The notes under the pieces: model-generated
What the model was told of the DNA's origin: nothing
The model's input: only the letters and a program-made list of their open reading frames with translations
Database searches by the model: none
Shown: positions 1 through 7,616 of the stretch, piece after piece
How the letters are laid out: every line of letters starts with the position of its first letter
How positions within the stretch are numbered: position 1 is the first letter of the stretch
Source of the DNA: a bacterium
GTDB taxonomy: Bacteria > Armatimonadota > Fimbriimonadia > Fimbriimonadales > JBAXQP01
Length of the DNA stretch: 13,762 nucleotides
Direction: 5' to 3'
NCBI GenBank assembly: GCA_037131655.1
Contig: JBAXQP010000038.1
Coordinates: 1 to 13,762 of the forward strand
Position numbers and translations under genes: made by a program

Positions 1-5
1 ATATA

Positions 6-78
6 AGGCGGCGTGCGGAATCGAACCGCAGAATAAAGGTTTTGCAGACCTTCCCCTTGGCCACTTGGGTACGCCGCC
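6..78 (-). tRNA. tRNA-Cys (anticodon GCA)
   Basis: On the minus strand this stretch folds as a complete cloverleaf. The seven-pair acceptor stem joins GGCGGCG (rc of 72-78) to CGCCGCC (rc of 7-13). The anticodon loop reads CTGCAAA, giving anticodon GCA, and the T arm contains GGTTCGATTCC. The discriminator base at position 6 is U on the RNA, which is the expected identity base for cysteine tRNAs. The 3' CCA is not encoded (the next bases read TAT), so it must be added by tRNA nucleotidyltransferase. A near-consensus promoter sits just upstream. Confidence 0.97.
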
Positions 79-88
79 ATATGGCTCT

Positions 89-117
89 ATTATACTGTGA
101 GCCTTGCCTAAGGTCAA
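89..117 (-). promoter_or_regulatory. sigma70-type promoter of the tRNA-Cys gene
   Basis: Read on the minus strand, TTGACC (112-117) is followed by exactly 17 bases and then a perfect TATAAT (89-94). Transcription would start about 4 bases before the mature tRNA 5' end. This gives the tRNA its own promoter, independent of the glycosyltransferase gene upstream. Confidence 0.88.
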
Positions 118-157
118 GAGCAGTACGGCTTGAAGTAGTAGAAAGCAGACAGGAAAC

Positions 158-1321
158 CTACTTTGAAGAATTAATTTGATTGCGATGAGCGATGGCTTTG
201 TAATAGACTTGTTCTGTTTGCTTGGCCAAAGTATCCCAACCTAATCGGGTGTGCCTAAGTGTTTCAGCTCCCTGAGCCATACTCTCTCGAAGCGCATCAT
301 CCTTTAATAAACGAATCACTGCCTCAGCCACTGCTGCAGGATCTTTTGGCGGCACAACAAGCCCTGAGACTCCGTCATCAACTATCTCAGGCAGTCCGCC
401 GGTATTTGTTACGATAACGGGCTTTCCAAACCCAATTGCAATCAATGCGACCCCGCTTTGAGTAGCATCATTATAAGGCAACACAACGATGCTCGCTTCT
501 GCATAGTGTCGGGCTACCTCTTCCGGCGAAATAAATCGCTCATCGAGTTCAATTCTGTCATCTGCCTGAAGCTCAGTGCGATAGTTATCAAGATCAGGCC
601 CAGTCCCTGCAACCACAAGATGAGCATTCGGGCATTCCTCTCTAATTCGCTTCCACGCCTCCATCAACACCCCAAGCCCCTTATATTCGTTAATTCGGCC
701 AAAAAACAAAAGATTGCCCGATTTCTCTTTGTATTCAGGCTTTTTTAAGCTGTTATAGACATTAATAGCTCCATGTAGAACGACAGAAATCCGCTCAGGA
801 TCGAGGTTTGGATAAGCTTTTATTAAGTCCCGCTTAACGTTTTCGCCATGAACAATAATCATATCAGCCCTCGCTCTAAGGGCATCCATTAAGGGTTTCC
901 TACTACGGTAATAACGCATGAAATCCACTTCGCCTGTATGAGGCACAGGGTCATGAACGGTAAGAACTATGGGCAGCTTTTTTTGCATCAACAACATTGA
1001 AATCATCATAGGATCTGCCGTTTCTTGAATGTGGATGATATTACACTTGTGTTGATGGACAGCTTTCCAAAACCCAACAAAACGATCGATTGTATAGAGA
1101 GGATTTTTTAGTTTTACATCTCTCTCAATGCGAACATTTATTCTAGGGCAAAAGAAATCACTTTCATTATTGATTTGAACCAAAGCAAGAGATTTTGGAG
1201 TAGTGATATAAAAGAGCGAATGTCTATTTGCCAGCTCGTTAGCTAATTCAAGAACCGCTTGTGTATGCCAGTAAGCACCGAATAAAACCCGTAAAGCTTG
1301 GTCGTTATTTTCCAAAATCAC
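158..1321 (-). CDS. GT4-family glycosyltransferase
   Basis: This 387-residue protein is a GT-B fold glycosyltransferase of family GT4, transferring a sugar from a nucleotide donor in cell-envelope or exopolysaccharide assembly. The N-terminal Rossmann half includes IIHIQETADP (95-104), VLTVHDPVP (119-127) and VLHGAINV (181-188). The C-terminal donor-binding half includes LLFFGRINEYKGL (204-216), LVVAGTGPDL (235-244) and GKPVIVTNTGGLPEIV (299-314). The usual EX7E signature appears as DATQSGVAL, so only the first acidic residue (as Asp285) is kept, as in a QSG-type GT4 subgroup I recall. The start is GTG, chosen because GGAGAGGG lies 5 bases upstream on the coding strand. It follows the broken sugar kinase by about 46 bases and probably shares that gene's promoter (1576-1604). 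The acceptor and donor sugars cannot be told from sequence. Confidence 0.93.
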   Translation of the reverse strand: MILENNDQALRVLFGAYWHTQAVLELANELANRHSLFYITTPKSLALVQINNESDFFCPRINVRIERDVKLKNPLYTIDRFVGFWKAVHQHKCNIIHIQETADPMMISMLLMQKKLPIVLTVHDPVPHTGEVDFMRYYRSRKPLMDALRARADMIIVHGENVKRDLIKAYPNLDPERISVVLHGAINVYNSLKKPEYKEKSGNLLFFGRINEYKGLGVLMEAWKRIREECPNAHLVVAGTGPDLDNYRTELQADDRIELDERFISPEEVARHYAEASIVVLPYNDATQSGVALIAIGFGKPVIVTNTGGLPEIVDDGVSGLVVPPKDPAAVAEAVIRLLKDDALRESMAQGAETLRHTRLGWDTLAKQTEQVYYKAIAHRNQINSSK

Positions 1322-1367
1322 AATTTCCCTCTCCTATAATCCACCAGTTTCTTAAAAAAATCAGATT

Positions 1368-1545
1368 TTATGTCGGTATCCAGGTTCGCAGGCCATCCTC
1401 AACAAAGTTGAAATTTACGACTTATCCATCCAAAAACTTTAGAAATCCATGCTCGGAGAAACGTCGATTTTGATAGCAGAGAAAGAACATCAGTCCCCCC
1501 ACCACCAAAGCCGATGCGCAAAGGCGCACGCGCACGGATATTCAT
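1368..1545 (-). pseudogene. core-deleted GHMP-family sugar kinase (heptose 7-phosphate kinase-like) remnant
   Basis: The reading frame starts at ATG 1545 with MNIRARAPLRIGFGGGGTDV. This is the N-terminus and start of the phosphate-binding region of the D-glycero-D-manno-heptose 7-phosphate kinase type of GHMP kinases. After about 20 residues the match stops, and this frame ends at TGA 1399-1401. In another frame, codons 1445-1368 read FLKFLDG, a stop (TAA 1422-1424), VVNFNFVEDGLRTW and IPT, then TAA 1368-1370. This resembles the extreme C-terminus of the same family. Intact members have about 330-350 residues, so roughly 270 have been lost, including the ATP-binding GHMP core. The family assignment is from motif memory; the broken frames are read directly. 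It is preceded by an intact promoter and followed by a GT4 gene, suggesting a former activated-sugar cluster. Confidence 0.82.
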
Positions 1546-1575
1546 AAATATTGCTCCACTCGGAATATGGTTTAT

Positions 1576-1604
1576 ATTATAGGCTAAACAACAGAGTTTG
1601 ACAA
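1576..1604 (-). promoter_or_regulatory. promoter for the kinase remnant and GT4 gene
   Basis: On the minus strand TTGTCA (1599-1604) is separated by 17 bases from a perfect TATAAT (1576-1581). The promoter is intact although the first gene it serves is broken, so it probably now drives the glycosyltransferase. Its -35 overlaps a plus-strand TTGACA (1598-1603). Confidence 0.75.
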
Positions 1605-1628
1605 CAGCAGAAGTTTTATAAATGCTGT
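1598..1628 (+). promoter_or_regulatory. candidate control site: TTGACA followed by inverted repeat ACAGCA-N13-TGCTGT
   Basis: Between the divergent genes, a consensus -35 hexamer TTGACA (1598-1603) faces the permease genes and abuts a 6-base inverted repeat, ACAGCA (1604-1609) and TGCTGT (1623-1628). No good -10 lies at 16-18 bases, so a sigma70 promoter in this direction is not secure. The inverted repeat overlaps the expected footprint of both divergent promoters and could be an operator. This is inference from symmetry and position only. Confidence 0.35.
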
Positions 1629-1665
1629 ATAACCACGCAATCTCCCTCCCATTCAAGGTATTAAT

Positions 1666-2490
1666 GTGGTGTATATGGGGCAATCAATGTCTATAGCTAT
1701 TCGTAAATGGGGAGCGCTTTTTAGCGCTTACTTTCAAGATGGGTTAGCCTATCGCGCTTCGGGATATATCTGGCTGATGACAGATGCTATCCCCGCATTA
1801 ATTATGCCTCTCGTTTGGTTGAGCGCTTATAATGGTCGTCCCGCGATAGCCGGGTATTCTCCTTCACAAATGGTCATGTACTATCTGGTCATGGTCACCA
1901 TCACAAACTTCATCACTTCCCACCTCATGTGGGAGATTGCGATGGAAATAAAAGAAGGCTTTTTTTCGGTCTATTTGGTGAGGCCTATTAGCTTTTTTCA
2001 GCATCAATTTATTCGCAATCTAGCCTGGCGAACGATTCGAACGGGGATATTCCTGCCGGTAGGTTTCGTTTTGCTGATGATTTTTAAAGAGTATGTTCAG
2101 TGGGGTAATTTTTACTTAGGCTGGCAAGTCTGGGTTGCTATCTTACTTGGGCACACACTCTCATTTACGCTCGTTTTTGCTATGTCTCTGCTTGCGTTAT
2201 GGCTTCAGGAAGCGCATTCAGTTTACGAACTTTATTACATACCATCGCTCTTTTTGTCAGGTCAGCTGGTCCCATTATCAATTTTGCCTACATGGGCATT
2301 AGGGATATCAGCGATTCTGCCATTTCGCTACACCCTCGCCTTGCCGACTGAATTAATAGTAGGCCGCCTCAGCCCCGAGGCAGGCACTCAGCAAATATTA
2401 ATTCAGCTCATATGGATAACTATCGCCGTTATAGCTGGACAATTCTTATGGCGAAAAGGGTTGAAGCATTATACAGGTGTAGGACAATGA
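1666..2490 (+). CDS. ABC-2 type transporter permease (COG4587-like)
   Basis: This is a 274-residue polytopic membrane protein of the ABC-2 export permease class. About six hydrophobic segments are visible (roughly 37-55, 70-90, 125-140, 152-180, 189-218 and 243-263). The cytoplasmic-loop motif IKEGFFSVYLVRPIS (95-109) is typical of the COG4587 permease that pairs with a COG3694 permease and a separate ATPase to export an unknown substrate. GTG 1666 is used because AAGGT lies 6 bases upstream. ATG 1675 or ATG 1687 (preceded by GGGG) are possible, and the latter fits the usual family N-terminus well. The stop overlaps the next start (ATGA), indicating translational coupling and equal stoichiometry. 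No ATPase gene lies on either side, which is unusual. Confidence 0.88.
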   Translation: MVYMGQSMSIAIRKWGALFSAYFQDGLAYRASGYIWLMTDAIPALIMPLVWLSAYNGRPAIAGYSPSQMVMYYLVMVTITNFITSHLMWEIAMEIKEGFFSVYLVRPISFFQHQFIRNLAWRTIRTGIFLPVGFVLLMIFKEYVQWGNFYLGWQVWVAILLGHTLSFTLVFAMSLLALWLQEAHSVYELYYIPSLFLSGQLVPLSILPTWALGISAILPFRYTLALPTELIVGRLSPEAGTQQILIQLIWITIAVIAGQFLWRKGLKHYTGVGQ

Positions 2491-3281
2491 GAAGACTGTT
2501 CAAGCTTTACTTAGTATTTATTCAGAACAGCCTGGCGCGCGAGGTCGAGTTTCGTGCAAATTTCTTCGCAAAACTTCTACAAGGCACTATCTGGATCGTG
2601 TTCTTTCTCATGCTTGTTATCGTAGTCTTCTCCAAGACTAACATGGTGGCGGGTTACAATAAAAACGAGATGTATGTGCTGATGGGAACGGCCTACCTGC
2701 TCAGCGCTGTGTTCAACATGATCTTTGGGTTTAATTTACAGGAGATACCTACCTCTGTCAGGATGGGAACGCTGGACTATGTGCTGGTAAAGCCGGTGGA
2801 TAGTCAGTTTTATGTCAGCATGCGAAAACTGAGTTTTGATTCACTAGGAACTTCCCTTTTCGCTCTTGGGTTAGTTGCCTATGGTTGTGCTCAAGTTGGT
2901 ATTGTGCCAAGCTTATGGCAAATTTTAAGCTATATAATTTCTGTAACCTGTGCCATTATTATTTTTTACTCGTTTGAGTTCATACTGATGACCACAGCTA
3001 TCTGGCTGGTGCGTGTAGAGAACTTATGGGTGCTGGGAGAAACGGTATCTATGGTGGTAAGGTGGCCTATCAATATCTTCGATGCTAAAATGCAATTCGT
3101 TTTCTTCTATATCATTCCTTTGGCATTTATAGCAACTGTTCCGGCTAAAGCTTTAATAGGGATGGGGTCGAATAGTCTTCCCTACCTCGCGCTTGGCATC
3201 GTTTGGGCATTAGGGTTCTTTACTGCCAGCCGTCTCTTTTGGAAATTTGCTCTAAAGTACTACTCCAGCGCAAGCAGTTAG
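2487..3281 (+). CDS. ABC-2 type transporter permease (COG3694/DUF990-like)
   Basis: This 264-residue membrane protein is the second half of the permease heterodimer. It has about six hydrophobic segments (roughly 30-50, 62-84, 117-140, 143-173, 203-224 and 231-250). An N-terminal helix, SLAREVEFRANFF, precedes the first span, and the loop motif VRMGTLDYVLVKPVD (91-105) is characteristic of COG3694 permeases. A longer open frame begins at 2412, but ATG 2487 is chosen because it overlaps the TGA of the preceding gene by four bases, has AGG just upstream, and gives the normal family N-terminus. Both permeases would need a COG4586-type ATP-binding subunit encoded elsewhere. The substrate is unknown. 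Confidence 0.9.
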   Translation: MRRLFKLYLVFIQNSLAREVEFRANFFAKLLQGTIWIVFFLMLVIVVFSKTNMVAGYNKNEMYVLMGTAYLLSAVFNMIFGFNLQEIPTSVRMGTLDYVLVKPVDSQFYVSMRKLSFDSLGTSLFALGLVAYGCAQVGIVPSLWQILSYIISVTCAIIIFYSFEFILMTTAIWLVRVENLWVLGETVSMVVRWPINIFDAKMQFVFFYIIPLAFIATVPAKALIGMGSNSLPYLALGIVWALGFFTASRLFWKFALKYYSSASS

Positions 3282-3284
3282 CTT

Positions 3285-3310
3285 TTGACATCCTTTAGTT
3301 CGCTTACAAT
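3285..3310 (+). promoter_or_regulatory. possible degenerate promoter before the regulator remnant
   Basis: TTGACA (3285-3290) and TACAAT (3305-3310) precede the ATG at 3317, but they are only 14 bases apart, shorter than the functional optimum of about 17. It may be a decayed promoter that lost a few bases, or chance. Confidence 0.3.
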
Positions 3311-3316
3311 CTAAGC

Positions 3317-3555
3317 ATGGCAGACACTCTATCTTACGAGCAACCAGTCAAAGGAGAAATAAAGGTAGCAAAGCAGATATTCTACTACCATTGGGGCGAA
3401 ATGGCTTCAATTTGAGGAATCAATCGCACAATGGCCCAGATTCATACCCTTGCTTTTTATCACTTGTCAAACGATGGGTATGGATGATGATCTACCGAGT
3501 GCTCTCAGGCAGAAAGCCCCTAGAATTCGAAGATTATAGGCAGCGTGTAGGAAGT
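3317..3555 (+). pseudogene. core-deleted GbsR/MarR-family transcriptional regulator remnant
   Basis: From ATG 3317 the frame encodes a leader and then YYHWGEMASI, a TGA stop at 3413-3415, and, still in the same frame, GINRTMAQIHTLAFYHLS up to TGA 3485. The family pattern is WGEM..xWGINRT.AQIHALLYLS, so the stop sits exactly where tryptophan TGG is expected: a one-base nonsense change. In a second frame, 3475-3552 reads WVWMMIYRVLSGRKPLEFEDYR. This resembles the C-terminal W.MFR.ilreRKrrE segment of the same regulators. The winged-helix recognition helix and wing, about 50 residues that should lie between, are absent. The regulator is therefore non-functional. It follows the two permease genes, a plausible place for their local regulator. 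Family alignment is from memory. Confidence 0.72.
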
Positions 3556-4779
3556 TTATTCCTTCTTATGCTTCTTTTTCTCATCAGGCAACTGTAAACT
3601 CTCAGCGTCATCCCCATTTCCTAGTTGCATGACAGGAAGCAGCCGCGAGAGAAGGACGTTAATGCTTCCTGCGACAGGATAAGCTGCAAGCATACCGGGG
3701 ATACCGAAAAGGGTAGCTCCTGACATAATCGCAAAGAATGCGAATACGGGATGCAGACCAACCGCTCTCCCTAGGACTCGTGGAGTTACCAATTGATCAT
3801 AAGTGAAGTAGACGACCATCGCGATTAGCACAACGGTAATGCTGAATGAGAGCGGATTTGCCATTGTTATGAAGAACAAAATATGGTGCGGGCCCGGAGT
3901 GAAAAATGCTGTGACAGCAATTAACGCTAATTGAACCATTGGACCAACGTATGGGACGAAATAGAGCAGACCCGCAGTAAGCCCAAGTACGAGCGAATAA
4001 GGAATTCCAAGCAAAGTGTATGCAACTGCAGAAATAATCGCATACATGGCGGCTGCAATCAACAGACCCCTGATATAGCCGTAAAAGACGTGACCAATGT
4101 CAGAAAAGATACCTTCGATGGCATTACGCCAAGGTTTGGGAATTAGCAAAACCGCCTGACGCTTAAAATTCTCTAAATCCGCAAGAAGAAAAAATGTGAT
4201 TATTGGGATAAGAATCAAGTTGAGCAATTGAGATAGAAGCCCAATTCCCCCTGCTAATACTCCGGTCACAAGTGTTGGCCCTAATTGCTGGATTTTAACG
4301 CTTACCTGACCTAGGTATCGATCGATTAATCGATCCACAGCTTCTTCATTGGATTCTTTTCGTAAATAGGGACGCCACTCAGGTCCGGAGCCTGGAGGAG
4401 GTTGAGTGACTAAAGTGTCTACTTTATATCGAACAACCCATTTTGGATGGGCAAGAAGATAGTTTCGGACTCCCTTTTGAACGTTAACAACAGCAGCCGG
4501 CATCGATGCCCCAAGTTGTTCAGCTTGAGTGAAAGCAGGTTTCCATAACCACATTACAAGTGTAACGGTAACGAGGAAGAACAGAAGATAAACCAATAAA
4601 ACAGCTTTGGAGCGATTGTAGCCGGAACGCCGCTGAAACATAGTCACCCATGGGTTTAGCAGAAGCGCCAGGAGCAATGAAGCAACGAACGGGAACAGAG
4701 TTGCCCGCACGTAATATAAGAAAATAAAGGCGGCAACAACAGTTGCCACCCATAGAATCAGCGGCCAGCGTTTAGACAT
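3556..4779 (-). CDS. AI-2E family transporter (PerM/YhhT/YdiK type)
   Basis: This 407-residue inner-membrane protein belongs to the AI-2E (PF01594) transporter family. Members are linked to export of small molecules or Na+/H+ antiport; the autoinducer-2 link holds for few of them. Paired N-terminal spans (about 7-26 and 27-47) precede a third (59-79). After a soluble stretch (about 85-170) come the conserved C-terminal spans. Hallmarks are IPIITFFLLADLENF (191-205), GLLYFVPYVGP (270-280), DQLVTPRVLGRAVGLHPV (328-345) and GIPGMLAAYPVAG (359-371). The tail is Lys-rich. The start at ATG 4779 lies 3 bases after the stop of the YtxH-like gene, so the two are translated from one message. No substrate can be assigned. 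Confidence 0.93.
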   Translation of the reverse strand: MSKRWPLILWVATVVAAFIFLYYVRATLFPFVASLLLALLLNPWVTMFQRRSGYNRSKAVLLVYLLFFLVTVTLVMWLWKPAFTQAEQLGASMPAAVVNVQKGVRNYLLAHPKWVVRYKVDTLVTQPPPGSGPEWRPYLRKESNEEAVDRLIDRYLGQVSVKIQQLGPTLVTGVLAGGIGLLSQLLNLILIPIITFFLLADLENFKRQAVLLIPKPWRNAIEGIFSDIGHVFYGYIRGLLIAAAMYAIISAVAYTLLGIPYSLVLGLTAGLLYFVPYVGPMVQLALIAVTAFFTPGPHHILFFITMANPLSFSITVVLIAMVVYFTYDQLVTPRVLGRAVGLHPVFAFFAIMSGATLFGIPGMLAAYPVAGSINVLLSRLLPVMQLGNGDDAESLQLPDEKKKHKKE

Positions 4780-4782
4780 GAG

Positions 4783-5070
4783 TTAACCGGATTGTGTTGC
4801 CTTCACTTCAGTTGACTGGGCTTCGTTTTCGCCATTTTGCATATTTGTTTTTGCTTTATCGACTGTTTGGCGAACTTTCTGGGTTACATCCGATGAGAGT
4901 TCTTGGAACTTGCCTCGCAGGTCTTCAAATGTTGTTCCAAGGTCCTCGCGCAACTCTGCTCCCGGCTTGGGTGCAAAGAGCATACCGAAAGCGGCGCCAA
5001 TTAATGCGCCAAGTCCAATCCCTGCGAACATGTACAGTAACGTGCTGCGTTCTTCGTCTTCGTGTGACAT
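4783..5070 (-). CDS. YtxH-domain small membrane protein
   Basis: This 95-residue protein has one glycine-rich transmembrane segment (about 13-32: YMFAGIGLGALIGAAFGMLF) followed by APKPGAELRE. That is the signature of YtxH-like (PF12732) general-stress or membrane proteins. The rest (about 43-85) is a polar helix likely to form a coiled coil, and the C-terminus is Gln/Thr/Glu rich. ATG 5070 has AAAGGGG about 8 bases upstream. It lies 49 bases after mnmA and directly before the AI-2E gene. Its molecular role is unknown; the family is thought to be membrane-associated and stress-linked. Confidence 0.88.
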   Translation of the reverse strand: MSHEDEERSTLLYMFAGIGLGALIGAAFGMLFAPKPGAELREDLGTTFEDLRGKFQELSSDVTQKVRQTVDKAKTNMQNGENEAQSTEVKATQSG

Positions 5071-5119
5071 TTTCGATAACCCCTTTCCAAATTCTTACGA
5101 TTTTACTTTGGTTGACTTC

Positions 5120-6211
5120 TTAGTCTATTATGCCGCCGCCAACTACAGATTGTCCTTGATAAAAGACCGCTGTTTGGCCCGGTGAAATCGCGCGTACAGG
5201 GTTTTTAAACTTAACTGTTACTCGCAACTCATCGCCTGTGGGCAAAAGCGTTGCAGGCGACACATGCATATTATACCGTATCTTTGCTTGAACCTCAAGA
5301 GGATTTTTTAAGTTGTCGATAGCCCCCCAGCAAACGCTCGATACATTTGCCTCGCATCGGTTCAATTCTTCATTACTTCCGACGATAACCGCGTTGTTGA
5401 TGCTATCGATTGAAATGACGTAAAGAGGCTGTCCGTCACGGTTAAGACGAATTCGCCTGCGCTGGCCGACTGTATAAAGCGCGATGCCTTCATGGCGGCC
5501 TATCTCTTTCCCTGACGTATCCAAAATCGGCCCCTCGACGAAAACTTCAGGGGCAATGTTCTTAATCAGTTGAATATAGTCGCCCGCTTGTTCAGCAAAA
5601 CAAAATTCCTGGCTATCAGCTTTCCTCGCTACAGGCAGTCCCATTTCTGCAGCCAATTTGCGTGTCTCGTCTTTACTGCTTAATTCCCCGATTGGGAATT
5701 TCGCTCTTGACAATTGATACTGGTCAAGCATACTCAGCGCATACGACTGGTCTTTCTTGTCCGAAAGGGATTGCCATAAGTTCCAGCGATTGGTGCGATG
5801 ATTGAAGCGAATTCGTGCGTAATGTCCTGTTGCGAGATAGTCGCACCCGAGTTCATCTGCCTTCTTCATTAAATCTTTAAATTTAAGATATTGGTTACAC
5901 CTTACGCATGGGTTTGGGGTTCTGCCTTTTCGATACTCGCTAACAAAGTCTGCAACGACCGACTCCATAAACTGCTCTCTAAAGTCAACAATGTGACAAG
6001 GAATATCAATCTGACGAGCGACACGTCGAACATCGCCCCATGCCTCTAACGAACAACATCCGCCATGTTGCGATTCGGCCTCAGAATCCTGCCAAATCTT
6101 CATCATCATCCCGATGACGTTATAACCTCGCTTTTTTAGCAAGGCAGCGGCCACAGAACTGTCCACTCCCCCACTCATAGCAACCAAGACTGTCCCTTTA
6201 GATTTACTCAT
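5120..6211 (-). CDS. mnmA: tRNA-specific 2-thiouridylase MnmA
   Basis: MnmA uses ATP and a relayed persulfide sulfur to convert U34 to 2-thiouridine in tRNA-Lys, -Glu and -Gln in the cytoplasm. At 363 residues it is normal length. The adenylating PP-loop SGGVDSS is at 13-19. The two catalytic cysteines are both present: C102 in TPNPC and C204 in SQEFCF. YLATGHYARI (125-134), DQSYAL (154-159) and YTVGQRR (246-252) follow the family order, and the C-terminal RNA-binding beta barrel ends in AISPGQTAVFYQ (341-352). The start ATG 6211 gives the usual short N-terminus, although the Shine-Dalgarno signal is weak (GAGG about 15 bases upstream). It is the first gene of an apparent mnmA - ytxH-like - AI-2E operon. 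Confidence 0.97.
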   Translation of the reverse strand: MSKSKGTVLVAMSGGVDSSVAAALLKKRGYNVIGMMMKIWQDSEAESQHGGCCSLEAWGDVRRVARQIDIPCHIVDFREQFMESVVADFVSEYRKGRTPNPCVRCNQYLKFKDLMKKADELGCDYLATGHYARIRFNHRTNRWNLWQSLSDKKDQSYALSMLDQYQLSRAKFPIGELSSKDETRKLAAEMGLPVARKADSQEFCFAEQAGDYIQLIKNIAPEVFVEGPILDTSGKEIGRHEGIALYTVGQRRRIRLNRDGQPLYVISIDSINNAVIVGSNEELNRCEANVSSVCWGAIDNLKNPLEVQAKIRYNMHVSPATLLPTGDELRVTVKFKNPVRAISPGQTAVFYQGQSVVGGGIID

Positions 6212-6252
6212 CTCATACTTAGTCTACCTCGTTTATTCATGCTAATAGAAAA

Positions 6253-6279
6253 TTGCTTCATTAGGGAGCGTGGTATAAT
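6253..6279 (+). promoter_or_regulatory. extended -10 promoter upstream of the second GT4 gene
   Basis: TATAAT (6274-6279) is preceded by TGG, giving the TGn extended -10 element. A weak -35, TTGCTT (6253-6258), lies 15 bases away. Transcription would begin near 6286, leaving a leader of about 130 bases before the start at 6416. I saw no convincing riboswitch in that leader. Confidence 0.65.
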
Positions 6280-6415
6280 TCATTCACTTTTGAAGGATTG
6301 ATCAAACAGCCAGAATGTAGTTAGGATAGACGTTGCTAATTACAAGTTAAAGATTTTTCAATCGTCCGCTAATAGTGATGTTTTATCTTACTTTGTTTGA
6401 GGATAGGAGACTAAA

Positions 6416-7537
6416 ATGGCCGAGAAGAAAAGGCTGAAAGTGCTCCAGGTGGCTAGTTCCCTTCTCGATATCGGGGGGATTGAGGATCAAGTAACCCTGC
6501 TTTCTAAAGGATTACAAGACAGAGGACATGAAGTTCATATAACCTGTTGGCCTGGAACGTGGTTATGGGAACAAGCTGAGGCAAATGGGATAAAAGCTAT
6601 ACCCTTGCGTGTTAGGCACCAACAGGATTGGTTAGCCCTAGGTTCCTATCTTCGTGTTCTTCGTAAAGGTAAATATGATATTGTCCACGTTCATTTCTCC
6701 CCTGACTTTATCATCGTTGGTTTAGCAGCTAAACTCTTAGGAATACGTGATCTGCTCTTAACTCGTCATCAATGTTCTTCATGGCGAAAGTTTAATCGTT
6801 GGCTTTATGATGGGTTGCTATACCAAAAATTTATTGCTGTTTCTGAAGCTGTTCGACAAGCATTGATTTCAAGTGGTGTTTCAGCAGACAAAGTCGTGAC
6901 CGTATATAATGGGGTTATTCCGCAAATGGAACCTCTTAAGCCTGCTCAGCTTAAAGAGAAATTAGGCCTACCTGAGGACTTATTCTTGATCGGAACAATG
7001 GCGCGTTTAGCTCAGGGAAAAGGGCATCGTTGTATGATCGATATCATGCCGGAACTAGACCCACGTGCGGTCTACATTATAGGTGGAAGCGGCCCTGATG
7101 AAGAAGCCTTATTGGAATACGTGAAGAATAAGAATCTGTCGAATCGTGTGAAGTTTCTCGGTTGGCGTAAGGATAAATATTCAGTCTTTGCGGATCTCGA
7201 TATCTTAGTGCACCCATGCATTTGGGAAGAAGCCTGCTGTGGCGCAATTATCGATGCCATGTCAATGGGAGTGCCGGTCGTTGCAACTGCTTCAGGGGGA
7301 AACGCAGAATTAGTGAGTGATGGAGTTACCGGTCTTATTGTGCCTAAGAATGATTCGACTGCATTGATCAAAGCAATTAGCGATCTAATGTCCGATCCAG
7401 GCCGATGCAAACGGATGGGAGAAGAAGCCATAAAGAAGCAACAATCCCTATTTACGACCCCCGCAGTTGCTGCAAATGTCGAGAAGGTTTATATGAATTT
7501 GTTGAAAATCCCAGAAGATGTTGCTGAGCCGGTTTAA
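6416..7537 (+). CDS. GT4-family glycosyltransferase
   Basis: This 373-residue GT-B glycosyltransferase is of the common group 1 / GT4 type, most likely building a surface polysaccharide or glycolipid. The N-terminal half carries LDIGGIEDQVTLLSKGL (17-33), the usual GG.e......a..l acceptor-side motif, then YDIVHVHF (87-94). The C-terminal half has GTMARLAQGKG (193-203), YIIGGSGPDEEALLEYV (220-236) and FLGWRKD (247-253). The EX7E nucleotide-binding motif occurs as EX7D (E272 to D280), followed by GVPVVATASGGNAELV (285-300) and DGVTGLIV (302-309). ATG 6416 has AGGAGA 6 bases upstream. It is only distantly similar to the GT4 at the left end of the window. Its sugar specificity is not readable. 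Confidence 0.94.
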   Translation: MAEKKRLKVLQVASSLLDIGGIEDQVTLLSKGLQDRGHEVHITCWPGTWLWEQAEANGIKAIPLRVRHQQDWLALGSYLRVLRKGKYDIVHVHFSPDFIIVGLAAKLLGIRDLLLTRHQCSSWRKFNRWLYDGLLYQKFIAVSEAVRQALISSGVSADKVVTVYNGVIPQMEPLKPAQLKEKLGLPEDLFLIGTMARLAQGKGHRCMIDIMPELDPRAVYIIGGSGPDEEALLEYVKNKNLSNRVKFLGWRKDKYSVFADLDILVHPCIWEEACCGAIIDAMSMGVPVVATASGGNAELVSDGVTGLIVPKNDSTALIKAISDLMSDPGRCKRMGEEAIKKQQSLFTTPAVAANVEKVYMNLLKIPEDVAEPV

Positions 7538-7616
7538 GTCTAAAAAACATACTCGGAAACTTAACGCTGCTTTAGCAAGTAGCAATTCAATAAAAAAAAC
7601 AAAGGAGGCGAGGTAA

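Noticed and set aside
129..168. Imperfect hairpin overlapping the GT4 stop codon as a terminator
   Set aside because: The stem has a mismatch and a bulge, the loop is about 20 bases and there is no T-run.
458..748. Plus-strand open frame of 96 codons
   Set aside because: It lies antisense inside the GT4 gene, has no ribosome site and shows no recognisable motif.
6286..6415. Possible riboswitch in the 130-base leader of the second GT4 gene
   Set aside because: No conserved riboswitch core or convincing stem set was visible by eye.
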